A stretch of DNA of 64,000 nucleotides from Diplodia intermedia (taxonomy: Eukaryota; Ascomycota; Dothideomycetes; Botryosphaeriales; Botryosphaeriaceae). Shown here piece after piece: positions 22,816-32,664 of the stretch. The stretch spans positions 1 through 64,000 of the forward strand of contig JAKEKT010000042.1 in the NCBI GenBank assembly GCA_021495925.1, written 5' to 3'. The notes beneath the pieces were generated by a model that was given only the letters and a program-made list of their open reading frames with translations, did no database searches and was not told where the DNA came from. A program made the translations under genes and the position numbers. Position 1 is the stretch's first letter; each line of letters opens with the position of its first letter.

Positions 22816-24223
22816 CTACTGCTGCAAGTCCGCGCACGACTTGGGGTACTGCACCGCGTGCTTGATAGCCGTCTTGAGCTTGTCCCCGTCGATGGAAATG
22901 GGGAAGTTGACGAGGCGCACGTTGGGCGGCGACAGGGCCTTCTGGTAGCCGTGGATGTTGCCGTAGCTCGGGCTGCCGAAAGAGACGTCGACGTCGAGGT
23001 AGACTGTGGTGGGTGTCAGTGCACGCCGCAAAGGGTTGGTGGACACGCGAACTACTTACACTGCGTGGAGTTGGTCACGATGGACGGGTCGAGCATGATA
23101 GCGGCGGCCGTCTCGTCCCAGAAAGGAAACTGGGTGCCGTAGTACGTGTGCATGAGCTCCGAGTACGGGTTCTTGACGTCGTACACCTCGTCCAGGAACG
23201 CCTGCGTCGACATGACCTGATTGGCCACGTTTCCTCCAATCGCTGTGCAGCGGGTCAGTTCCACCGCCCACAACGCTTGTCTAGAAGGGGCAATAATCCT
23301 TACTAATGTTGGGGAAGTCGGCCGTCAAAGCGATCTTGGCCGCCTCGGGGTCGATCATGAGGTTAATCTGCAAGTCGTTAGCCACTACTCCACATCCTCC
23401 AACATCCCCAGACTCAACACTCACATCCGAGCTCAAGTCCGCCTGCAGCACGCTCCCCGTCACCTGCAGCAGGTTCACATCGACATAGCCGCCCATAATC
23501 ACCAACTCCTTCGCCAGGCTCGCAAACTCGGGGTCCATGCGCACCGCCAGCGCGACGTTGGTCAGCGCGCCGCCCGAGTAGATGCTGACCTGGCCCGGGT
23601 ACTTGCGGACCTGCTGCACCATGAAGTACGCCGCGTTCGTGTCGTTGGCGAACGTCGCGTTGGGGAAGCCCTCGGTGAAGGCGGCGCGCGAGATGCGCGT
23701 GGGCGAGCCCGACGTCGGGTCCGAGCCGAGCGCCTCGGCCGTGGCGTTTTCGGGGGCGAAGGCGCCCTCCCTGCAGTTGTCTTCACGTCAACGAAAAGAG
23801 ATTCCCCGACGGCGGTTGGGTTGGTGTTTGGGATGAAAATGACACGCACCATGGCAGCGCGCCGTGGATCGCCTTCCACGCGTTGTACCGCTCGGGCGTG
23901 TGCAGCAGCGGCCAGTCGGCGCCCTTGTACACGGGCACGCAGTCGGCCAGGCCGCCGACCTCCAGCGTCGCCAGCCCGTGCAGCCCCGTCTGCAGCGCCC
24001 ACGTGTTGGCCGTGTCGGACGCCAGCCCGAGCACCTCCCAGCCCGCGTCGAGCGCCTGCAGGAACGGGATGAACCCGGCCGGGCTCCAGTCGTTGTCGAG
24101 GATGACCTTGGGCCTGTACGCGGCGGCCGTGCCCGTCGTGTTGGTCTGTTGTCTGCGGACGGCCGTGGGGACCGCGCTCGCCGCGAGGGGCAGCAGGGAG
24201 AGGACGGATGCCGAAATCTTCAT
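22816..24223 (-). CDS. secreted inosine/uridine-type nucleoside hydrolase-like protein
   Basis: 384 residues in five exons: 24223-23850, 23770-23425, 23367-23304, 23242-23060 and 23003-22816, all in phase. A signal peptide (MKISASVLSLLPLAASAVP) opens the protein. The nucleoside-hydrolase fold is indicated by VILDNDWSPAG, SIYSGGALTNVALAV, LVIMGGYV and FPFWDETAAAIMLDP. Classic members cleave the N-glycosidic bond of nucleosides with a Ca2+-binding DxDxxxDD motif. Here DND is kept at 43-45 but the following DD is Ala49-Gly50, and the usual HDP near the C-terminal active site reads WDE. It may therefore have altered activity or be a non-canonical secreted subfamily. Confidence 0.85.
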
Positions 24224-25194
24224 GATGGCTGGCTGGCTGGCTCTGGACTCGCTACTCAACCCGGGCGGAACTTGGCGAGAGATGAAGACAATTTATAGCG
24301 GCTGCTCGATTGCGAGGAGCTCGGCATTTCGTCGTCATCCTTGGCCTGGAATCTCGAGCATGGGCCGGTAGCTGTCGATTGAATTGACAATGGTGGACTC
24401 GGTATGATCCGCCGTCAAGGTGCAGTGTACCGAAATGCAGGGTGGAAGCCGAAGCCCGGCGGACACCGACGCGGAGATCTTCAGGTCATGCTACGCAAAG
24501 CGGCCAAGCCCTCAGAAGAATCTGTCATGGCGTCCCGATAACAAAATGACGAATCCATGTCCGGCTAGGCGGAGTGTTTTCTCGGTCGGCACTTGTGCTT
24601 GCCGATCTTCCCCGAATGACGTACTTTCCCGACGCTTTATCTACCCACGGGCCGCCCTTTGATTGGTGTCCACTAGACACGTCTTTTGTGATTGGTAGGA
24701 ATGTCGAGTCCTGACCGCCTGATGGGCTCGGTTGCAAACCCCCACTGCTGGTTGCAAAAGATCAGTTGAGCCCACCTGCATCCATTTCGTAGATATTGTA
24801 CTCTACTTACATCGATAGCGGAGTCCTATGTCGAGATGTATCATCCGTATAGTTCTATATCTCACGTTTGCGTCCGAATGCTGGCTTCGGCTGCTCACAC
24901 AAAAGAGTGTCGTGTCTTGCATGGGACGCTAAGGGATCAAATCCCACTGTGACTCTTCAGCAACCCACCGTCGTGTGAGGAAGCTTCGGGGCATGTTGTG
25001 GGGTGCAGCGGGTTCCTGGAAGGGATCCACCGGCCTGCATCATGTCCCGCTGCAGGGACGGCCTAACGCCGATGTTAACTATTTTTTTTTCTTTCCTTTT
25101 TCCCTATCCAATGGAAACGCAGAAACATGACATTTCTCTTCCTGAACACTGACGCCCAACAACATATATACCGAGCTCGACGAACCTTTAAACT
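24224..25194. other. intergenic region
   Basis: 5' flank of the nucleoside-hydrolase-like gene, with TATAAAT on the minus strand at 24297-24291, and 3' flank of the MFS pseudogene. A stretch at 24905-24965 with GGGATCAAATCCC recalls a tRNA T-arm but lacks the rest of a tRNA. No gene seen. Confidence 0.5.
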
Positions 25195-27165
25195 CTACCG
25201 CCCCGCCATTTGAAAATACGTCTCCCTCGTAGCCACCCTCATCCTCTTCCCAAACACCATCATCGGGATCGTCGTCAGACAAATGCCAAACGCGAGACAG
25301 CCGACGCTCAGAAACATATTGCGGAGTCCGATGGCCTCGATCCACGGCGTCAGAGCGAAGACGATGACGGTCGCCAGGGCGTTGCGCATGAACGTGACGC
25401 CGACGAGCGCGTCTCCGATGAGCTTGATGATGCAACCGAGGCGTTAGCACTACTCTAGCGACACGCGCCGAGCACGAAGGGGAGGGACAATACCTCTCTG
25501 TAGCAGTCCGTCAGATACGTCAACGACACGGTTCCCAGGAGCGAGAACGAGATGCCAAACGCGGCCGTCCCGATGCAAGGGATGATCCAATGCCGGCCCT
25601 ACAACGATATCAATCAGCACACACATACACACAAACCCACCTGTAGTGAAACAAAGGGTACGGTTGAAAAAAAGAAAGAAAGAAAGAAAGAAAAACGCAC
25701 ATCAACCAAACTAAACCCATACAAAAACAGCCCGGCGGGCATGACCACGACGCACGGCAGCGCCGCCCACAGACGCATCTCGGGCTCAAACACACCCCCG
25801 CCGTTCCTCCGCGCCAGCCGCAGGCTCAGCCAGTCGTTCAGCGGGCCGCTGAACGCCAGCCCGACGGCGGAGCCGACGAAGGGCGGCAGGTTGAGCAGCC
25901 CGATCTGCGCGGCGCCGAAGCCGTAGGGCGCCCGCGTGAAGTACGTCGACATGGTCGTCAGGATGACCGAGAACCACGCCAGCGACGACGCGTACACGAG
26001 CGCCGTCCACGCCGCGGCCGGGAACCGCGCGAGGCAGAGGCCGAAGCGCGCGACGAGGTGGCGGGCGCTTGGGGCGTCGCCGGGGGTGCGCGTGATGAGG
26101 GCGAAGCGCTGGCGTAGGGGCTTCTTCCGGGGCGTCGTGGTGGTGGTGGTGGTGGTGGTCGGCTGTTGTTGGTGTTGTTCTTCGTCGTCGAGTTGCTGTT
26201 CGCTGAAGTCGGCGTCTTTCTTGACGCCGGTTGATTCTTGCTCAGGCTCGCACGCTGTGGTCGTTGCTGTTGGAGGCCCTTCGAAGGATGCGGCAGTCCT
26301 CGACGTCAAGACCGGGACGTACTTGCTCTCCTCGTACGCGAAGACGAAGAGGAGCAAGGCGACGCCGAGCAGGATGGCCGTCCACCACCAGATTCAGCGC
26401 CAGCCCTGGCCGACCGCGACGTACCCCGCCGCCACCGGCGCCAGAAACGTGCCGGCGGTGACCATGAGGATGTACAGCCCGTTCATCGTGGCGCGCTGGT
26501 GCACGAAGAACAGGTCGGAGATGGTCATCTGCACGATGGCCTCGCTGACGGCGCCGCCGAGGCCGGCCAGCACGTTCGTCAAGAGGAGGTCCGTCACCGT
26601 CTGCATCTTCGCCTGCCACACGGCCGACGCGAGCATCAGGATGCAGCTGAGGATGTAGATGGGCCGCCGGCCGTACTTGAGCGTGTACGGGATGAGGAAG
26701 ATACAGCCCACGGCGAGGCCGGCGCAGTTGGCGGCGAAGCTGTTGTTGAGGTTCGAGTACGAGATGCCGAGCTCGGCGTTCAGGTCGCCCCAGATGACGG
26801 TGCCGATGTCGAGGCTTGACTTGCTGTTAGCTTCCGAGCTGCAAAAGAAATAAGGGCGTAACACTGTACTCGACAAAAGCCATGAGAGAGTAGAAGAGCA
26901 CGATGCTGAAGTTCGTACATTTCCGGACCTTGGACCAGTTCTGTGGACGCGTCAGCTTGGAAGTCGGGTGCGTCTGATATGTGAGCTTACCAGTGGCTCA
27001 TTTGGGTCGTTGGATGGAACAGGATGAAGGTTTTTGGACAAGCCCTCATTTGACACTACCAAGTCAGGTACGTCCATCAACCCGATGCTTCAGTAACTTA
27101 CAATCTTCCAACTTCAACGTGCCTGGCGGCCATGTCTCTGACGACGTCGGGCTCAAGTGTGGCAT
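25195..27165 (-). pseudogene. MFS transporter (DHA1-like) interrupted by an in-frame TGA
   Basis: The gene reads as a full 12-helix MFS protein: exons 27165-27102, 27055-26991, 26940 to about 26868, a long exon to 25701, then 25598-25494 and 25422-25195. The N-terminus has the typical DPNEPLNWSKVRK, then LDIGTVIWGDLNAELGISY and KYGRRPIYI. At 26396-26394 the codon after GQGWR is TGA, and the same frame continues at once as IWWWTAILLGVALLL. This is where family members have Trp (GWRWIWWW), so a TGG-to-TGA change is likely. The rest is intact, including an ACC-type poly-Thr loop (about 26130-26160) and the C-terminus. The third intron boundary (26823-26870) is uncertain in phase. It could also be a strain polymorphism or a sequence error. 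Confidence 0.8.
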
Positions 27166-27582
27166 GTTGACTAGCTATGTTTCTTCAAGGCCCAAACAGC
27201 ACGTCTGCTTGACGGCTTCGGACGCGGTCGACATTTGTAGGTTGCACATGTGCCACCAGTTTGAACTGATAAGGATCGATGCGGGGGTCGCACAAAAGTG
27301 GGCGAGACTTCATGCAACTAACTGTTGCGAGCCATCGCAGAAACGTATGTTGATATCTTGATTGGATAGCGGCCCGCGGCGCAAATCGCTCCCATTGGCC
27401 AGCAAGCCCAACCTCAGATCAGGACGTTCGTTGGAAGCCTCAGCCAATCTAGGCGGTTATCTGGTTAGTCTAAATTCGGAAGCTCTATCCGAAGGGCACG
27501 ACGACAAGCCAAGGTTTTGCTATCAAATGGCCACTGTCACCGGTGGAAGGTGAGGGACAAGGTCGAGCCAGAATGATCCAGT
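27166..27582. other. intergenic region
   Basis: 5' flank of the MFS pseudogene and 3' flank of the small relic at 27583-28101. Nothing recognised. Confidence 0.5.
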
Positions 27583-28101
27583 TCAGTAATCCCGCGTGTT
27601 CCACAGTGCTGTGAAGAATGGTTTGAGTTGCTTCCGGAGAAGCGGAAAGGTGTGGCCAACAAAGATATCCACCGAATCGAGGACATGCTGTATGAAAGTA
27701 GCTGCAAGATTGTGAAGATGTCCATGGAGAAGAGAAGATGCCCCCATCGTCCACCGATTCAATCGGGATTTCGCTGTCAGTGTCTAGTACGGGATGGAGT
27801 GGGAGCACTCCCACAGGAACGCTCCATCGAGACGTCAACCAGTCTAATACGTCGCGATCAGGAGTGTAAATAGTCGATGCTTGTGGATTTTCGGTTGATG
27901 TAGAGGGCGTGTTCTTGCGATTGCGGAGGGAATGACGGTGCAGGCGAACACAGCGGTTGCAGCTCAAGCATCCGGTTGAATTCACGCACTTCTCTTTCGG
28001 GGCATGCTCTGGCTCCGGGTGGCAGACTTGTGGCTATCAGCGCTGGAGAGGATACCGGTCTTCAAGATAAGAGCCTTACCATGGCTTCGGCTATAGGGCA
28101 T
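27583..28101 (-). pseudogene. frameshifted small gene, family unknown
   Basis: A clean first exon, ATG 28101-28080 (MPYSRSH), ends at GTAAGG. A 46-base intron with branch-like GCTGAT and acceptor GATAG leads to an exon at 28033 reading CPEREVREFNRMLELQ in phase. That frame stops near 27860, while the adjoining frame continues with YTPDRDVLDWLTSRWSVPVG. A further shift at a run of five C (about 27741-27745, plus strand) leads to NLAATFIQHVLDSVDIFVGH and a stop at 27583. Three protein-like stretches in three frames, in order, suggest one gene broken by two single-base indels. Alternatively, undetected introns join them. No domain is recognised. Confidence 0.4.
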
Positions 28102-28337
28102 GGGGCTGGCGAACCACAGGGTGGCAGCTGAAGGGTGGAGGTGTTGGGTGTGGGATCAGCTGGCGCTTATCTAGATTGAATTAGGCCGCCGTCCGCGGGT
28201 TCCGCCAACCCCGCCGTCCCGATCCGGTATGCATATCCGAGCCCATATATCACCCACGTGGGGAGCCAACACCACTTCGTCTTTTCTACATGAATACGCA
28301 AAGGAAAGGAAAAGGAAAAGAACAAACAAAGCCCGAC

Positions 28338-30153
28338 ATGGCTTCAGAAGGTATTCCCCCTCTCCACCTCGTCAAACAAGTAACCGACACTAACCCTCCC
28401 CCCCACCCTCAGACCTCCTCTCCCGCATCTCCGCCCTCATAGAAACGGACCCGGGCCTCCCCCACCCCCACCCCACCGCAGCACATTGGCAAACCCCACC
28501 ACACGATCTCTCCACGGTCAGTTCAGCCTCGCTCCGCCCCACCGCGACCACCGTCGTGATCGGGTCCGGCATCACGGCCTGCAGCCTCGTCAACGCGCTC
28601 CTCCAAAAGGACCCCGACGCCGACATCGTCGTGTGCGAGGCGCGCGGCCTGACCAGCGGCGCCACCGGCCGCAACGGCGGGCACCTCGTCTCGTCCGCCG
28701 TCGCGGACTTCTCGGCGCTGCAGGCGGATTTCGGGACGGCCGTGGCGGTCGAGGTCGCGGCCTTCACGCTGGCGAACGTGGAGCGCATGTTCGAGGTGGT
28801 GGCGTCCGGCGAGCTGGGGCCGGGGGCCGGGGAGGCGGGCGAGCTGAGGAGGGTGGACAAGGTGCTGGCGCTGCGGGACGCCGGGGCGGTGGGGAAGCTG
28901 GAGGCGTCGCTGGAGGCGTTTGAGGCGAACATGCCGGAGCGGTGGAAGGGGCAGATGCGGATGGTGGGGAAGCAGGAGTTGGAGGAGGTATGTACGTTGA
29001 TCAGCCAGGCGACGACGACAACCTGGACGGGGAGGGACCTACCTGCAAGCTGACAAGAACCGCCAACCGACTCAAGAAATACAAACTCCGCAACGTCGCC
29101 GGCGGCGCCATCGGCAAAGGCGGCGCCCTCTGGCCCTACCGCCTCATCACCCGCGCGTGGGCCCACCTCCTCTCGCAGCACCCCGACCGCCTCCGCATCG
29201 AGACCTGGACGCCCGTCACCTCCGTCGACGTCGCCACCTCTTCTTCCGCGGACGCCACGCAACAACACCCCTACCTCCTCACCACCCCGCGCGGCCCCAT
29301 CGCCGCCGCCGAGGTCGTCTACTGCACCAACGGGCACACGGGGCACCTCCTCCCGCGCCTCCGCCAGCGCCAGCGCCCGGACGGCGGTCCCGGCGGCGCG
29401 GCCCTCTTCCCCCTCCGCGGCACCATGACGGTGCAGGACTGCGGCCCGTCCTTCCCGGACGAGGGCGCCCGCCGCACCCTCAGCTTCTACGGCAGCGTCA
29501 AAGTGGTAGTCCCACCGCCGCCACCACCACCACCAAACAAAAACTCCTCCTCCTCCTCCTCCAACAACGACGACAACAACAACGACGACGACGATCCCGT
29601 CTTCGACCTCGGCCTGCACTACATGCAGCAAAACGCCGCCACCGGCGCCGTCTTCATCGGCGGCGAGTCGGCGACGGCCGCCGACATGCTGAATGCCGAC
29701 GACAGCCGCGCGTCGGCGACGTCGCTCGCCCGGCTGGGAGGCGTGCTGCGGGCGGAATTCAAAGACGAGGTCTGGTCGGAGGAGGAGGTGAAGGAAGAGG
29801 AGGATGGTAAGAAGGGACAGCAGCGGCGGCGGCGGCAGCCCGAGGTGACGAGCAGCTGGTCCGGCATCATGGGCTTCACGGCGGACGGCGTGCCGCTGGT
29901 GGGGCGGTTGCCGGAGGCTGCGACGGGGCGGCGTGGTGGTGGTGGTGGTGGTGGTGGTAAAGGAGGAGAGTGGATAGCGGCCGGCTTCAATGGTTACGGA
30001 ATGGGCAACTGCTGGTTGAGCGGCGAAGCGCTGGCGGGGATGATGAGGGGCGAGGACGTGAGCGGGCGGTTGCCGGAGTGCTATCTTGCGACCGAGGAGA
30101 GGCTGGCGTCTTTTCAGTCGAGGAAGGCCGCGGAGCGGCTGTTTGGGTGTTGA
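28338..30153 (+). CDS. FAD-dependent oxidoreductase (DAO family)
   Basis: 554 residues in three exons (28338-28350, 28413-28987, 29077-30153). Exon 1 encodes only MASE plus one base, and the second intron ends at CTCAAG. The FAD motif VVIGSGITACSLVNALL is followed by the DAO-type TSGATGRNGGHL near the N-terminus; GALWPYRLITRAWAHLL and a C-terminal GFNGYGMGNCWLSGEALA complete the fold. The family oxidises amines, amino acids or related substrates (fungal TDA3/DadA-like proteins). It carries an odd low-complexity insert: a Pro run, then Ser, Asn and Asp runs (about 29508-29600), and a Gly run near 29935-29960. These probably form surface loops. No signal peptide. It lies 580 bases from the convergent O-methyltransferase. 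Confidence 0.88.
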
Positions 30154-30735
30154 TGGTATTTGTTTGTTTCGAGATACTGAGGTGTCGGCGCCCACGGTGA
30201 GTGCATTACAGAATTCGGCCACTTTCCCTTCTCCACAGAAGTTGATGTACCCTGACTATTTACCTGATGAAAGGGCCAATTTACTGATGTGGATGTGAGT
30301 CTTGAACGCAGATATATTCATCTTGATATCAGACCTGATCCCTACGTACGAAGATTGCAACGTACTTGACGGACTCCGGAGGACTCTAATTCTTTCCAAC
30401 ATGGCTCATTATCGCACAAAGCGTACTAGCTAACGTGTATGGCCATCATAGATAGCGTGATTGGATGCAATGGGCTTGAATACCATCCTGCTCAGGAGAC
30501 TTACTATGCAAGGGAAAAAAAAACCTGCAAGGCTTTGCTCTACAACCAGGTACGGCTTCACAGTATTATCGAGGGAGCCATGCTCGATGACACAAACTGA
30601 AACGAAGAACTTAAAGCAAGTCTGTTGCCATTCCATGTGAATATGAACGTCGATCTGCAAAGATTACTTGCAAACCCCAAGGATAGGTTTGGAAGCCGCC
30701 GGGAAGTAGACCATGTAGCACTCTCAAAGGGCAGC
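30154..30735. other. convergent intergenic region
   Basis: 3' flanks of the FAD oxidoreductase and O-methyltransferase. GATGTGAGTCTTGAACGC at 30293-30310 matches part of the dispersed inverted-repeat family described at 44200, and may be a fragment of it. No gene. Confidence 0.4.
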
Positions 30736-32178
30736 TTACGCCTCCGCCCTCTTCTTGCACTCGATCACCGACACTTCCGAGGAGGGAATCTGCCAGATCT
30801 TGACGAGATCCAGTCCAGCCAAATCAACCAGTGCATGCCAGTCCTTGACGGTGCGCTCCTTCGCGCCGAGGTTCATCATGCAGATGTCCGTCTGGCACGG
30901 CAGGGTCGTGGGCGGGTTCGGCATGACCTGGTCCATGATGAGGATACGTGACTGCGGCGTCATGGCGTCCCTGCAGTGGCCGAGGATCTGCGCGTTGTAC
31001 TTGTCCGACCAGTCGTGCATGATGCGACGGAGGAAGTAGACCAGCGCTCCTGCTATCGATCAGGAGCCTTTGAACATTCAGCGTGGGACTCGAGACTTAC
31101 CTTTGACGGGCTGCGGCTGGAAGAAGTCATGGACCATGAACTTCGCGCCCTCCAGCAGCAGCGGCCTGTTCTCCTCCGCGTCCTTGATGGTGGGCTCTCG
31201 ATCCTGAAGCACGAGGCGCTCGGTAGGGAGTTTCGGCAGCTTTCCCTTGATCTGCGCGAGCACCTGGCCCTTGCCACCGCCGACGTCAACGATGAGGGGG
31301 GCGTCGGGCGCGACGTTGCCAGCGTTCTCGACGATCCACTCAAAGGGGTAGATTCCGATGACGGGCAGCATCTGGTCCAGGGTCTGCATGCTGGTGTTGA
31401 CGTCGAGGATGCGTTGCTCCGGGCAAGCCTCCCAGAAGTTCTTCTCCGGCACGCCCCAGCCGAAGCCGTGGGGCGAGTGCGTCGGCTCCAGAGGCTCCTT
31501 GCGACCGTACTTTCTGAAGTAGTCTGGGAACCTTGAGTAAGGTACGAGACCCTCGTCGAACCTGGGTGGTAGTCAGCATTGAAGCGGCGCGGCAAGCGGC
31601 CGGGCGGCAAGTGCGTACATGATCTGGAAGAATTTGCCCTGAGGGACGTCATTGGCATAGATTGGGGAGAACTTGGTGTGGGCGACACGGTCTTCACCAA
31701 TCTGGCGGAGGACACCGGTGGATACAAGCATCCAAGCAAATCGACCTGTTGAGGAGGAGTCAGTGAGCGTGGCATGCAAATGAGTGGCGTGGCACTTACG
31801 CAGCAGAGGCTCTTCCGCATCGACCTTGGCCGCCAGCTCGGCATAAGAGATGGAACCACTAGGCGGGATGTGCTCCAGGGCGCGCCAGTCCATCAAGACG
31901 CGTAGAGCGCCCATCTCGGCCATCTACCCGCGTATGCGGTCAGGTCACGACTTTCCCACGTGGGGCTGGCTGTGCAAAGCGCGGGGTAATGGGAGCCTTA
32001 CCGAGACACAGTAGTCATCAAACGGCTTCTCACGCGGGTCTTGAACATCGTCGATGATTTGCCGGGCGAGTGAGATGATCTTCTTGCGCTGAGCGAAGCC
32101 GTCCGGACCGGACGAGTCGGTGTAACCGTCGATGGCCTGGGAGAGATGGTTGGACAAGGATTTGAGCGAGTCCGCCAT
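30736..32178 (-). CDS. SAM-dependent O-methyltransferase (plant COMT-like, fungal secondary-metabolism type)
   Basis: 400 residues in five exons: 32178-32002, 31923-31800, 31745-31619, 31561-31101 and 31049-30736. The N-terminal dimerisation/winged-helix domain contains ALRVLMDW and ISYAELAAKV. The SAM-binding motif I is LIVDVGGGKGQVLAQI, followed by VLQDREPTIKDA. The catalytic base region is RRIMHDWSD. This is the standard layout of fungal tailoring methyltransferases that methylate phenols. No targeting signal is visible. It is head-to-head with a LaeA-like methyltransferase (486 bases apart) and convergent with the FAD oxidoreductase, which suggests a small tailoring group. The substrate is unknown. 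Confidence 0.92.
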
Positions 32179-32664
32179 GGTGGAAAAGGAGGGTTGGTCT
32201 TCGTGCATGGGTGGGAACACAAAGTGGCGCGGGCGAGTCTATAAATTTAAAGTAGAGGGTGTGGAGGCAGGAAGGAGCTGCCGACACGCGACAGCAAAGG
32301 AAGGTGCGCAGCACCAGCCATTGGCCGCCACGTGCAGCATCCTCGACGCGGCTGCCACGATAGACGGGTGAAGAGATACGGTGTGCATGCGTTGCACATG
32401 GCTGGGCGCAGTGTGACGCCCATTGCGGGCCGGCGCCCCGCGTTTGCCCACATGTCGATCTCCACGCCTCGCGGCCTGCTCGCCGCCGATCTCCTGTATC
32501 TCACCCGCGTGCGATCTGCGCCCAGTCCGTCGCAGATGCCTACCGGTCTGTACGATCCCCTGAGCTTACCCAGCTAGCCATTCCAGCTATAAGACGCCTT
32601 TGCCGCCGCCTCCCGCCCACCATGCCCGCCTGCTGACATTTGCTCCCGCTGCATCTCCCCCGCC
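32179..32664. other. divergent promoter region between the two methyltransferase genes
   Basis: 486 bases. TATAAG at 32588-32593 lies about 75 bases upstream of the plus-strand gene. An A/T run TTTAAATTTATAG lies on the minus side at 32240-32255, about 65-75 bases upstream of the O-methyltransferase start. The rest is GC-rich. Confidence 0.5.

Noticed and set aside
24905..24965. Possible tRNA around GGGATCAAATCCC
   Set aside because: The T-loop lacks TTC, the paired ends are only ~55 bases apart and no anticodon arm fits.
27940..27985. GCLSCNRC as a Zn2Cys6 transcription-factor cluster
   Set aside because: It lies in a different frame from the spliced exon, lacks the remaining cysteines and spacing, and the alternative frame reads better as protein.
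28390..30222. 610-residue minus-strand open frame
   Set aside because: Antisense of the FAD oxidoreductase; the plus strand carries the FAD motif and correct splice sites.
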